Shown piece after piece: positions 27,836 through 35,924 of a stretch of 64,000 nt of DNA. Under the pieces are notes generated by a model, which ran no database searches, had not been told where the DNA came from, and saw nothing but the letters and a program-made list of their open reading frames with translations. Where the stretch lies: contig NZ_KE384055.1 in assembly GCF_000423585.1 (NCBI RefSeq), positions 167,232-231,231 on the forward strand. The letters run 5' to 3'. The first letter of the stretch is position 1, and each line of letters begins with the position of its first letter. The stretch comes from Salinimicrobium xinjiangense DSM 19287. GTDB lineage: Bacteria; Bacteroidota; Bacteroidia; Flavobacteriales; Flavobacteriaceae. The position numbers and the translations under genes were made by a program.

Positions 27836-28477
27836 ATGAGTTTTTTCAAATTCCTCTTCAGTAAAACCTTTTTAATTCAGTTGGTTTTAGCTGTACTGGC
27901 GCTCGTTTTGATCGCTTTCGTCATTTTAAAATGGCTGGATTTCTCCACCAATCAGGATCAAAGGATCACAGTTCCCAATCTTGCCCGCATGTCACTGGAC
28001 CGGGTGGATTTGGAGCTGGAGGAACTGGATCTTCGCAGGGAGATCCTGGATTCGGCAAATTATAATCCCGATTATCCTCCTTACTCTGTTATTGATCAGG
28101 TGCCGCTTCCGGGGAAGCAGGTAAAGGAAAACAGAAAGATCTACCTTACGATCAATCCTTCAGGATTTACAAAAGTGGAGATTCCTGAGAACCTTATCCG
28201 CAGGACCAGAAGACAGGTGGAACCCACTTTGCGCTCCCTTGGTTTTGAAATAGGAACTGTTTCCTATAAACCGGATGTAGCCAAAGATGTGGTGCTGGAA
28301 ATGCGTCATGAAGGTAAGCTTGTAGAACCTGGGATGAAACTTATGAAGACTTCAAAGATCGATCTTGTACTGGGAGATGGCTCCGGAAGATATGGCATGG
28401 AGGAAGAGGAAGAGCAGAGGAATACTGCTGAAAATCAAATTTTGAACGACCTGGAAGACGAAGAATATGATTTCTGA
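27836..28477 (+). CDS. PASTA-domain membrane protein
   Basis: 213 aa: one N-terminal transmembrane helix (about 11-33) and two PASTA repeats (about 40-105 VPNLARMSLDRVDLELEEL and 110-180 VEIPENLIRRTRRQVEPTL), then an acidic tail (EEEEEQRNT). PASTA domains bind peptidoglycan or beta-lactam-like ligands in Ser/Thr kinases and PBPs; here there is no kinase domain, so it is a free PASTA protein. It overlaps rluD by 11 bp and stands next to ddl, consistent with an envelope-linked role. Confidence 0.9.
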   Translation: MSFFKFLFSKTFLIQLVLAVLALVLIAFVILKWLDFSTNQDQRITVPNLARMSLDRVDLELEELDLRREILDSANYNPDYPPYSVIDQVPLPGKQVKENRKIYLTINPSGFTKVEIPENLIRRTRRQVEPTLRSLGFEIGTVSYKPDVAKDVVLEMRHEGKLVEPGMKLMKTSKIDLVLGDGSGRYGMEEEEEQRNTAENQILNDLEDEEYDF

Positions 28478-29522
28478 TAATACAAGCCCTGAACCCGAAG
28501 ATAACGATGATGAACTGTATGAACACCACAGGTTTGTAGCAGACAAAGGTCAGCAGCCGCTGCGGGTTGATAAGTTCCTTATGAACTATATCGAAAAAGC
28601 TACCCGAAATAAGATTCAGACGGCTGCCAAAGAAGGAAACATTCATGTTAATGAGGTTCCTGTCAAATCCAATTACAAGGTAAAGCCGGGTGATGTGGTG
28701 CAGGTGCTGTTTGAACATCCACCTTACGAATTTCTACTGACCCCGGAGGATATTCCGCTGGACATAGTTTATGAAGATGAGGCACTGCTGGTGGTGAATA
28801 AACCTGCCGGAATGGTGGTGCATCCCGGTCATGGAAACTATAGCGGCACTTTGATCAATGCACTGGTCTACCATTTTGACAATCTTCCACAGAATTCAGA
28901 TGAAAGACCCGGACTCGTTCACCGGATCGATAAGGATACCAGCGGACTTCTGGTGATTGCCAAAACAGAGCAGGCGATGACGAAACTGGCCAAACAGTTT
29001 TTTGACAAGAGCAGTGAACGTGAATATGTGGCGCTGGTATGGGGTAATGTGGAAGAAGACGAAGGTACCATTGAAGGTAATATTGGTCGTCATCCCAAGA
29101 ACAGATTGCAAAACACAGTTTATCAGGGAGAGGATGAAGATAAAGGCAAGCCTGCAGTAACACATTTTAAAGTACTTGAAAGACTTGGCTATGTGACGCT
29201 TGTTTCCTGTAAACTTGAGACCGGGCGTACACATCAGATCAGGGTGCATTTGAAACACATTGGTCATACGCTCTTCAATGATGAACGCTATGGCGGAGAT
29301 AAGATCTTAAAGGGCACAACCTTTACCAAATACAAGCAATTTGTCGATAACTGCTTCAAAGTTTTACCACGACAGGCCCTTCACGCAAAAACTCTTGGCT
29401 TCAAGCATCCCGTTACGGGAGAGTGGCTGAGCTTTGATACTCCTGTCCCGGACGATATGCAACAATGTATTGAACGCTGGAGGAATTATGCAAAGAATCA
29501 AAAGGAATTCATCGACGAATAA
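28467..29522 (+). CDS. rluD: RluA/RluD-family rRNA pseudouridine synthase
   Basis: 351 aa. An N-terminal S4 RNA-binding domain (about 25-90: QPLRVDKFLMNYIEKATRNKI) is followed by the pseudouridine synthase fold with catalytic Asp in HRIDKDTSGLLVIAKT (about 151-166) and the later ETGRTHQIRVHLKHIGH. This is the RluD-like group that modifies helix 69 of 23S rRNA. It starts inside the PASTA gene end, so the two are translationally coupled. A weak hairpin (29557-29582) lies after the stop. Confidence 0.95.
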   Translation: MISDNTSPEPEDNDDELYEHHRFVADKGQQPLRVDKFLMNYIEKATRNKIQTAAKEGNIHVNEVPVKSNYKVKPGDVVQVLFEHPPYEFLLTPEDIPLDIVYEDEALLVVNKPAGMVVHPGHGNYSGTLINALVYHFDNLPQNSDERPGLVHRIDKDTSGLLVIAKTEQAMTKLAKQFFDKSSEREYVALVWGNVEEDEGTIEGNIGRHPKNRLQNTVYQGEDEDKGKPAVTHFKVLERLGYVTLVSCKLETGRTHQIRVHLKHIGHTLFNDERYGGDKILKGTTFTKYKQFVDNCFKVLPRQALHAKTLGFKHPVTGEWLSFDTPVPDDMQQCIERWRNYAKNQKEFIDE

Positions 29523-29556
29523 GCATTTTCAATAGTATTATCAACAGGAAAGAAGA

Positions 29557-29582
29557 ATCCCGGCAGGAAATCCCGTCGGGAT
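29557..29582 (+). terminator. Weak terminator-like hairpin after rluD
   Basis: ATCCCGGC pairs with GTCGGGAT (one G-U) around a 10-base loop, followed by a short AT-rich run, not a clean T-tract. Confidence 0.4.
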
Positions 29583-29635
29583 TTAATATTTTAGTGGGGT
29601 AAATTAAAAAATCATTCCTCCGGAAAAATTATAAT

Positions 29636-30397
29636 ATGAAAATTGTTGTCTCCCCTGCGAAAACCCTCGACTACGAAACTAAACTACCTACCACTCGCGG
29701 CACCCAGCCTTCCTTTATAGAAACTACGGCTACCATCAACAGGAAATTGGCACGTATGTCAAAAAAAGAGCTCATGGAGCTAATGGATATAAGTGATAAA
29801 CTGGCCGATCTCAATCACAGCCGTTACCAGGAATTCACAGAAGAACACGACAAAGAAAATTCCCGTCCTGCGGCCTATGCTTTTGCCGGAGATGTTTATA
29901 CCGGGCTTGACGCCTACAGCATTCCTGCTGAAAAAATTGATTTTATGCAGAATACGTTGCGGATCCTTTCCGGATATTATGGGATCCTGAGACCTCTGGA
30001 TCTTATGCAGCCGTACCGCCTGGAAATGGGAACATCATTGGCTGTGGGACGCAAAAAGAATCTTTATGAATTATGGCAGGAAAAAATAACTTCATTCCTT
30101 AACGATGAATTAAAAGATGGTGAACTCTTCGTAAATCTGGCGAGTCAGGAGTATTTTAAAGCTGTAGATACAGATAAACTGAAGGTGCCGGTGATCACCC
30201 CGGTATTCAAAGACTTCAAGAACGGAAAACTTAAGATCATCAGCTTTTTTGCCAAGAAAGCCCGCGGATCAATGGTGAGATATATCATAGATACAGAAGC
30301 CAAAACCCTGGAAGATCTTAAAGGATTCGATTACGATGGCTATCGCTATGCGGCTGAAGAAAGCAAGAAGAAAAATGAACTGGTTTTTACGAGATAG
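29636..30397 (+). CDS. yaaA: Peroxide stress protein YaaA (DUF328)
   Basis: 253 aa. In E. coli YaaA lowers free intracellular iron under peroxide stress. The family starts are present: [13 protein letters not shown] at 2-14, then [29 protein letters not shown], and the C-terminal [16 protein letters not shown]. The protein is cytosolic. No cognate regulator is visible. A strong terminator (30429-30455) separates it from the pyruvate carboxylase gene. Confidence 0.94.
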   Translation: MKIVVSPAKTLDYETKLPTTRGTQPSFIETTATINRKLARMSKKELMELMDISDKLADLNHSRYQEFTEEHDKENSRPAAYAFAGDVYTGLDAYSIPAEKIDFMQNTLRILSGYYGILRPLDLMQPYRLEMGTSLAVGRKKNLYELWQEKITSFLNDELKDGELFVNLASQEYFKAVDTDKLKVPVITPVFKDFKNGKLKIISFFAKKARGSMVRYIIDTEAKTLEDLKGFDYDGYRYAAEESKKKNELVFTR

Positions 30398-30428
30398 CTT
30401 CAGCAGCAGTTTATTGTTAAAGTATTTA

Positions 30429-30455
30429 AAAAAGCGGTGTCTCACCGCTTTTTTC
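30429..30455 (+). terminator. Terminator after yaaA
   Basis: AAAAAGCGGTG, a TCT loop and CACCGCTTTTTT: an intrinsic terminator. Confidence 0.9.
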
Positions 30456-30546
30456 TTTTTAATTTCTGAAAAAAGGAGGGCCTCCAAAATTGTCATTTTT
30501 GAAGGTGCTCTATTTCAAAGCATTAATTTAAAAAGAAGCTTCAGCA

Positions 30547-33500
30547 ATGAAAATAAAAAAGGTTTTAGTCGCAAACAGAGGGGAAATCGCAATCAGGATC
30601 TTTAGGGCCTGTACAGAGATCGGACTAAGAACGGTAGGAATCTACACTTTTGAAGATCGATATTCCCTCCACCGATATAAAGCCGACGAATCTTATCAGA
30701 TTGGCGATGATAAGGAGCCCCTAAAACCTTATTTGGATATAAAAGCTATTGTAAAACTGGCAAAGGAGAACGGTGTTGATGCAATACATCCCGGTTATGG
30801 TTTTCTTTCTGAAAATGCACAGTTCGCACAGGAATGTGAGGATAACGGGATCATCTTTATTGGCCCAAAAGTTTCAGTTCTTAAGTCTTTAGGAGATAAG
30901 GTGAGAGCCAAAGAGGTCGCTGTGAAAAATGATATTCCGGTGATACGCAGTAATGAGAAGGATCTGACCTCGGTAGAAATTGCTCTTGAAGAAGCCGAAA
31001 AAATAGGATATCCGGTTATGCTGAAGGCAGCTTCGGGTGGAGGAGGCCGTGGAATGCGGGTAATAAGAACAGAGGATGATCTAAAGAGTGGCTTCAATGA
31101 ATCCCGGCGGGAAGCAAAGAATGCTTTTGGTGATGACACCGTCTTCCTGGAAAAATTCGTTGAAGATCCGAAACATATTGAGATACAGATCGTGGGGGAC
31201 AACCACGGAAATCTTGTGCACCTCTTTGAACGCGATTGCTCTGTACAGCGGCGTTATCAAAAGGTAATTGAATTTGCACCTTCCCAGGATCTTGCTGAAG
31301 ATATAAAGAACAACCTTTACAAATATGCCGTCAAACTTTGTAAGGCAGTAGATTATAACAACATCGGTACTGTAGAATTCCTTGTAGATAAAAGCGGAGA
31401 AATCTTTTTTATAGAGGTGAATCCGCGGATTCAGGTGGAGCATACGGTAACCGAGATCATCACCAACATTGACCTGGTAAAGGCACAGATATTTATTGCC
31501 GGCGGATATAAACTTTCAGACAAACAGATCAAAATTGAAAGTCAGGAAGCGATAAAGACCAATGGATACGCTTTACAATGCAGAATTACAACTGAAGATC
31601 CCACGAACGATTTTAAACCCGATTACGGAACCATCACTACTTACCGAAGTGCTTCAGGCTTTGGGATCCGTCTTGATGCCGGTAGTATTTATCAGGGTGT
31701 AAAGGTTTCTCCGTTTTTCGATTCCATGCTTGTAAAGGTTTCTGCCAGCAGCAGAACTTTGGACGGTGCCTGTAGAAAAATGCGAAGGGCGCTGGCCGAG
31801 TTCAGAATTAGGGGAGTAATGACTAATATGGGATTCCTCGATAATATTCTGGCTCATCCTACCTTCCGTAAAGGAGAGGTGACAGTGAACTTCATTAAAG
31901 ACAATCCGGACTTATTCAAGATCAGGAAGACGCGGAACAGGGCGACTAAAATGGTGAAATTCCTTGGAGATGTCATCATCAACGGAAACGAGGATGTGAA
32001 AAACCCCGAACCGAATAAGCAGTTTATAAAACCTGTCATTCCCTCCTTTGAGTCAGGGAACGGGTATCCCAAGGGTACAAAAGATCTGCTGACAGAATAT
32101 GGTCCCGAAAAATTCTCCCGCTGGTTGCTTCATGAGAGAAAAGTACATTTTACTGATACCACGATGCGGGATGCGCACCAGAGTTTGCTGGCAACCCGGA
32201 TGAGAACCTACGACATGGAAAAAGTAGCCGAAGGTTTCGCCAGAAACCATCCGGAAGTCTTTAGTATGGAAGTTTGGGGAGGTGCGACCTTTGATGTTTG
32301 TATGCGCTTCTTAAAGGAGAACCCCTGGGAACGGCTGCAAAGATTAAGAGCCGCGATGCCGAACATCCTTATGCAGATGTTGTTACGCGGCTCTAATGGA
32401 GTTGGCTATACTGCCTATCCTGATAATCTCATTGAGAAATTTGTAGAACAATCCTGGGAGAACGGGATTGACGTGTTCAGGATCTTTGACAGTTTGAACT
32501 GGATGGAATCCATCGCCCCTTGTATTGAACATGTGAGAAAGCGTACCAATGGCTTGGCCGAAGGTACTATTTGCTATACCGGGGATCTCATGGATCCTAA
32601 AGAATCAAAGTACAACCTGGAATACTATGTCCAGTTAGGAAAAGATATCGAAAATGCCGGTGCTCATATTATTGGAATCAAAGATATGGCCGGAATTCTG
32701 AAACCCGATGCAGCCTATGAGCTGGTTTCGGCGCTTAAATCAAGGATCAATATTCCTTTGCACCTGCATACTCATGACACTTCTTCCATTCAGGCTGCGA
32801 CCTATCTTAAAGCTGTGGAAGCCGGGGTGGATGTAATAGATGTGGCTTTGGGCGGACTATCAGGATTAACTTCGCAGCCAAATTTCAACTCTATAGTAGA
32901 AATGCTGAGGTTCCATGACCGCGGAAGGGAATTCAACACAGATAAACTGAATGAGTACTCGCAGTACTGGGAGGCAGTCCGCAGGTATTATTATCCTTTT
33001 GAATCCGGATTAAAAGCAGGATCAGGAGAGGTGTATAAGCATGAAATTCCGGGGGGACAGTATTCCAACCTGAAACCTCAGGCAGAAAGCCTCGGCCTGG
33101 CCGATCGTTTCCACGAGATCACCGAAATGTACAGCAAGGTAAATGATCTTTTTGGAGACATTATAAAGGTGACCCCAAGTTCAAAGGTTGTTGGTGACAT
33201 GGCGCAATATTTAGTGAGTAATAATCTTTCCATAGAAGATGTGCTGGAGAAAGGAGATGAGATCTCTTTCCCGCAATCGGTTAAGAGTTTCTTCAGGGGA
33301 GACCTGGGGCAACCTTATGGTGGCTTCCCCGAAAAGATCCAGAAGATCGTACTAAAGGATGAAAAGCCTTATACTGAACGACCCAATGCACACCTGGAGC
33401 CTATTGATTTTGAAAAGGAGTTTGAAGAATTTAAAGAGACCTTTGAAGAAGGAATGGGCAGAGATGTGGAGATCACAGATTTCCTATCCTATAAGCTCTA

Positions 33501-33999
33501 TCCAAAGGTTTTTACAGACGCCTACAACCACCACATGGAATTTGGCAGCGTGATGAATGTGCCAACGAAGAATTTCTTCTACGGAATGGAACGTGGAGAA
33601 GAGATCATCGTGGAACTTGACCGCGGAAAAACATTATTGATCGAATTCCTTTCTGTCGGGGAAACCAATGACGACGGAATGGCCCGGATCTTCTTTAAAG
33701 TCAACGGTCAAACACGGGCGGTAGAAGTCAAGGATCAATCGGTCAAAGTGGAGAAAGTCGTGCATCAGAAAGTAGAAAAGGATGATAAAAAACAAATTGG
33801 AGCACCATTACAGGGAGCACTTTCAAATATCCAGGTAAAGCCCGGAGATAAAGTAGAGAAGAATCAGCCGCTGTTCGTGATCGAAGCTATGAAGATGGAA
33901 ACGACCATCACCGCCAATTCCGAAGGAGAAGTCGACAAGATCGTCCTGAAAGAAGGAGATATGGTGTATGCGGATGATTTGGTGATTGTCTTAAAATAG
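30547..33999 (+). CDS. pyc: Pyruvate carboxylase
   Basis: 1150 aa single-chain alpha4-type enzyme converting pyruvate, CO2 and ATP to oxaloacetate (anaplerosis and gluconeogenesis). Domains in order: biotin carboxylase (1-~460) with KAASGGGGRGMRV and EVNPRIQVEHTVTE; carboxyltransferase (~530-800) opening with DTTMRDAHQSLLATR, whose DAHQS-type motif binds the metal, and LHTHDTSS; a PC tetramerisation linker; and the biotinyl domain with biotin Lys1116 in IEAMKMETT. Biotin is added by birA at 19 kb. The last base of its stop codon begins a GTATTGA x3 repeat. Confidence 0.98.
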   Translation: MKIKKVLVANRGEIAIRIFRACTEIGLRTVGIYTFEDRYSLHRYKADESYQIGDDKEPLKPYLDIKAIVKLAKENGVDAIHPGYGFLSENAQFAQECEDNGIIFIGPKVSVLKSLGDKVRAKEVAVKNDIPVIRSNEKDLTSVEIALEEAEKIGYPVMLKAASGGGGRGMRVIRTEDDLKSGFNESRREAKNAFGDDTVFLEKFVEDPKHIEIQIVGDNHGNLVHLFERDCSVQRRYQKVIEFAPSQDLAEDIKNNLYKYAVKLCKAVDYNNIGTVEFLVDKSGEIFFIEVNPRIQVEHTVTEIITNIDLVKAQIFIAGGYKLSDKQIKIESQEAIKTNGYALQCRITTEDPTNDFKPDYGTITTYRSASGFGIRLDAGSIYQGVKVSPFFDSMLVKVSASSRTLDGACRKMRRALAEFRIRGVMTNMGFLDNILAHPTFRKGEVTVNFIKDNPDLFKIRKTRNRATKMVKFLGDVIINGNEDVKNPEPNKQFIKPVIPSFESGNGYPKGTKDLLTEYGPEKFSRWLLHERKVHFTDTTMRDAHQSLLATRMRTYDMEKVAEGFARNHPEVFSMEVWGGATFDVCMRFLKENPWERLQRLRAAMPNILMQMLLRGSNGVGYTAYPDNLIEKFVEQSWENGIDVFRIFDSLNWMESIAPCIEHVRKRTNGLAEGTICYTGDLMDPKESKYNLEYYVQLGKDIENAGAHIIGIKDMAGILKPDAAYELVSALKSRINIPLHLHTHDTSSIQAATYLKAVEAGVDVIDVALGGLSGLTSQPNFNSIVEMLRFHDRGREFNTDKLNEYSQYWEAVRRYYYPFESGLKAGSGEVYKHEIPGGQYSNLKPQAESLGLADRFHEITEMYSKVNDLFGDIIKVTPSSKVVGDMAQYLVSNNLSIEDVLEKGDEISFPQSVKSFFRGDLGQPYGGFPEKIQKIVLKDEKPYTERPNAHLEPIDFEKEFEEFKETFEEGMGRDVEITDFLSYKLYPKVFTDAYNHHMEFGSVMNVPTKNFFYGMERGEEIIVELDRGKTLLIEFLSVGETNDDGMARIFFKVNGQTRAVEVKDQSVKVEKVVHQKVEKDDKKQIGAPLQGALSNIQVKPGDKVEKNQPLFVIEAMKMETTITANSEGEVDKIVLKEGDMVYADDLVIVLK

Positions 34000-34224
34000 T
34001 ATTGAGTATTGAGTATTGAGAAGAAACAAGCACCAAATTCAATTTTAGAGGAAAGTGGAGAGAGGAAAGAGGAACGTATTTTTTGGTTTAAAATTTGCTT
34101 CTTTGACCTGCAACGTGCAACATGGAACTTTTTAACCCGCAACCCGCAACCCGCAACTCGCAACCCGCAACTCGCAACCCGCAACTCGCAACCTTGAACC
34201 TTAAACTTTAAACCTTGAACCTTT
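33999..34224. repeat. Heptamer-period array running into the glycosylase gene
   Basis: Starts with GTATTGA x3 (33999-34019), beginning in the pyc stop codon. From 34134 to 34224, thirteen units run in perfect 7-bp register: AACCCGC, AACTCGC and, at the end, AACCTTG/AACCTTA/AACTTTA/AACCTTG/AACCTTT. The last two units lie inside the following reading frame and contain its only possible start (TTG 34215). Confidence 0.85.
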
Positions 34225-34880
34225 TTCATCATAAACACCCCTACGAACCCTTCATTCCCGAAGACGCCACAAAACTCATTGTCGGTACCTTGCCTCCTCC
34301 CAGATTTACCACCCGTGAGCTAAAAGAGGACGATGTGGATTTCTGCTATGGGAGTCGTGACGGCATGCTATGGCAGATCATTGACAGGATCTTTGATCTG
34401 GACCTGAAATTTGAGAATACTCCCGAGGCAGTGGCGCAGCGAAAAGATTTCCTGGCAAAAAAAGGGATTGGGATATGTGATACGGTGGAAAGCTGCAGAA
34501 GGGAAAAGGTCGACGCTTCAGACCTTGGAATGCTGCATGTGGAGTTGAGGGATCTAATTGGCATCTTAAAACGCCACGAAAAGATTGACACCCTTCTTTT
34601 TACCGGCGGAAACAGTAAAAACGGACCGGAATTCTTTTTCAGGAAGTTACTTAAACATCACGAGATAAAAATAAAAGTGATCTCTAATGATGTGCCCCGG
34701 GTACACCAGTTTCTGCTGGATGGCCGGCCCATCAACACCGTCTCCCTGACTGCGCCTTCAGGTTCTGCAAACCGTGCAATTGGGAGCATGGAATTGTACA
34801 AACACCTTAAAAAACAAGACCCCGAATTCAATACAATTGATTTCAGGGTCTTGCAGTACCGTCAGTTTTTTGAAGATTGA
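34215..34880 (+). CDS. Uracil-DNA glycosylase superfamily protein
   Basis: 221 aa. UDG-fold signatures: VGTLPPPRF (the GxxPxx active-site loop) near 23-31 and SLTAPSGSANRAIGS (the C-terminal HPSP-type loop) near 176-190, with FTGGNSKNGPEFF between. It should remove a damaged base from DNA; the substrate is unclear since the usual His of HPSP is not visible. A TAA at 34209 blocks any earlier start, so the first usable codon is TTG 34215, which sits inside a heptamer repeat array. Homologous N-termini begin around FHHKHPYEPFIPED, so little is missing. Its 3' end (69 bp) is duplicated at 35493-35561. Confidence 0.78.
   Translation: MNLFHHKHPYEPFIPEDATKLIVGTLPPPRFTTRELKEDDVDFCYGSRDGMLWQIIDRIFDLDLKFENTPEAVAQRKDFLAKKGIGICDTVESCRREKVDASDLGMLHVELRDLIGILKRHEKIDTLLFTGGNSKNGPEFFFRKLLKHHEIKIKVISNDVPRVHQFLLDGRPINTVSLTAPSGSANRAIGSMELYKHLKKQDPEFNTIDFRVLQYRQFFED
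34808..34876 (+). repeat. 69-bp direct repeat, copy A (3' end of the glycosylase gene)
   Basis: Encodes ...DPEFNTIDFRVLQYRQFFED. 67 of 69 bases match copy B at 35493-35561. The pair brackets the HigBA module with a 685-bp period. Copy A also contains a CAAGACCC/GGGTCTTG inverted repeat with a 23-base loop. Confidence 0.9.
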
Positions 34881-34896
34881 TTAGTTATTCTTTATA

Positions 34897-35154
34897 ATGT
34901 CAAAATTAAATATCCCAAAACGGGAAATACGGCTTAATTATCATATCACCAAAGCAGCTAATTGGAAAGATCCTAATGAGCTGAAAATGCAGTTTCAAAA
35001 TGCCAGCATAGTTGGAGACGGAAGAGCTGTATTCAATATTAAAGGCAATAACTACAGATTAATAGTTGCCATTGATTATCAGTTTCAAGTAGTTTTCATA
35101 AGGTTCATCGGAACCCATAAACAATACGATTCGATTGATGCTAAAACCATTTGA
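34897..35154 (+). CDS. higB: HigB-type RelE-fold toxin, possibly shortened
   Basis: 85 aa. The HigB/RelE ribosome-dependent mRNA interferase core is clear: NWKDPNELKMQFQNASIVGDGRAVFNIKGNNYRLIVAID, then VVFIRFIGTHKQYDSID. Family members I know of are about 95-100 aa and begin with a helix of the type REFWEKHPDAEQxLxxWY; here the first 30 residues are different and about ten residues short. Overlaps higA by 4 bp (ATGA-type), the usual toxin-first order. It starts 16 bp after the glycosylase stop. Confidence 0.85.
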   Translation: MSKLNIPKREIRLNYHITKAANWKDPNELKMQFQNASIVGDGRAVFNIKGNNYRLIVAIDYQFQVVFIRFIGTHKQYDSIDAKTI

Positions 35155-35468
35155 TTATGAACATTCGACCAATAAAAACAGAAAATGACTATAATTTCGC
35201 ACTTAGCAGAATTGAGAAGCTGTGGGGAGCACAAAGAGATACACCGGAAGGTGACGAATTCGACTTATTGGTTGCACCACCAGATCCAATAGATGCAATT
35301 AAATTCCGAATGGAGCAAATGGGGATGACTAACGCCGATATGGTAAAGTATCTGGGTAGCCAGAGTAGGGTAAGTGAAATTTTGAATAGAAAAAGAAATC
35401 TCACATTAGGGATGATCAAAACTTTATATAAAGAATTAAAAATACCGGCAGAGATCTTACTAGCCTAA
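35151..35468 (+). CDS. higA: HigA-type HTH antitoxin, with an internal deletion
   Basis: 105 aa. N-terminal part IRPIKTENDYNFALSRIEKLWGA and TPEGDEFDLL are typical of this HigA subgroup, and the HTH is MTNADMVKYLGSQSRVSEILNRKRNL. In homologues a segment of about a dozen residues ending in KHYPI separates DEFDLL from PPDPIDAIKFRMEQ; here they are joined as LLVAPPDP, suggesting a small in-frame loss. It would neutralise HigB and repress the operon. Confidence 0.87.
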   Translation: MIMNIRPIKTENDYNFALSRIEKLWGAQRDTPEGDEFDLLVAPPDPIDAIKFRMEQMGMTNADMVKYLGSQSRVSEILNRKRNLTLGMIKTLYKELKIPAEILLA

Positions 35469-35492
35469 AATTTCCTTCAATTTAATAACCAT

Positions 35493-35565
35493 TAAAAAAC
35501 AAAACCCCGAATTCAATAAAATTGATTTCAGGGTCTTGCAGTACCGTCAGTTTTTTGAAGACTAG
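35493..35565 (+). pseudogene. Duplicated 3' end of the glycosylase gene (copy B)
   Basis: Reads KKQNPEFNKIDFRVLQYRQFFED then TAG. It has no start and no gene body. The TAG overlaps the stop of the convergent THX gene by a few bases, so this copy looks like the original gene end that was separated from its body by the HigBA insertion. Confidence 0.85.
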
Positions 35566-35699
35566 ACGGTTTCTTCTTTTTCAAGCGGATCTTTAATTTG
35601 TTGAGGTTTTGTAGTAAATTTTCCTCTTCTAGGTCGCAGTTTTCCAAAAGTATTGAGCGGAGTCTTACCACCTTTGGTCTTTTTCTCTCCTTTCTCCAT
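35562..35699 (-). CDS. Ribosomal protein THX-like (45 aa)
   Basis: Tiny basic protein beginning MEKGEKKTKGGKTPLNTFGK and continuing LRPRRGKF, with an acidic end. It matches the bTHX pattern (KG-x-KKT...GK...G-x-x-RP) of the Thermus S31 and Bacteroidota proteins that stabilise the 30S head. The start overlaps the stop of the upstream 48-aa gene as TAATG, so the two are translationally coupled. It ends against the glycosylase tail copy B. Confidence 0.68.
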   Translation of the reverse strand: MEKGEKKTKGGKTPLNTFGKLRPRRGKFTTKPQQIKDPLEKEETV

Positions 35700-35845
35700 T
35701 ACTTTTTTTTCTGCTGGTCTTTTATAGTCTTTTCGTCAATATCAAAATCATTGGTTTCAATATCACGATTTCCTATTTCACCGCTAAGTGGATCATTATC
35801 ACTGCGTCTCTTTCTTTTATCGTGTTTATCTGATATACGTCCCAT
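35699..35845 (-). CDS. Small charged hypothetical protein (48 aa)
   Basis: 48 aa, starts MGRISDKHDKRKRRSDND; basic N-terminal half, acidic middle (DIETNDFDIDEK), Lys-rich end. I do not recognise a family. It is TAATG-coupled to the THX-like gene and 79 bp downstream of trpA. The even base composition, clean ATG and coupling argue that it is real. Confidence 0.62.
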   Translation of the reverse strand: MGRISDKHDKRKRRSDNDPLSGEIGNRDIETNDFDIDEKTIKDQQKKK

Positions 35846-35924
35846 AACTTTAATTTTAAGTTCTCTTCAAGATACGGAATATAAGACCCAATCTCTATTA
35901 AAGCCATGTTAACAAGAGCGTTAA

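Noticed and set aside
34134..34224. CRISPR-like repetitive array
   Set aside because: Units are only 7 bp with no spacers, and no cas genes are present.
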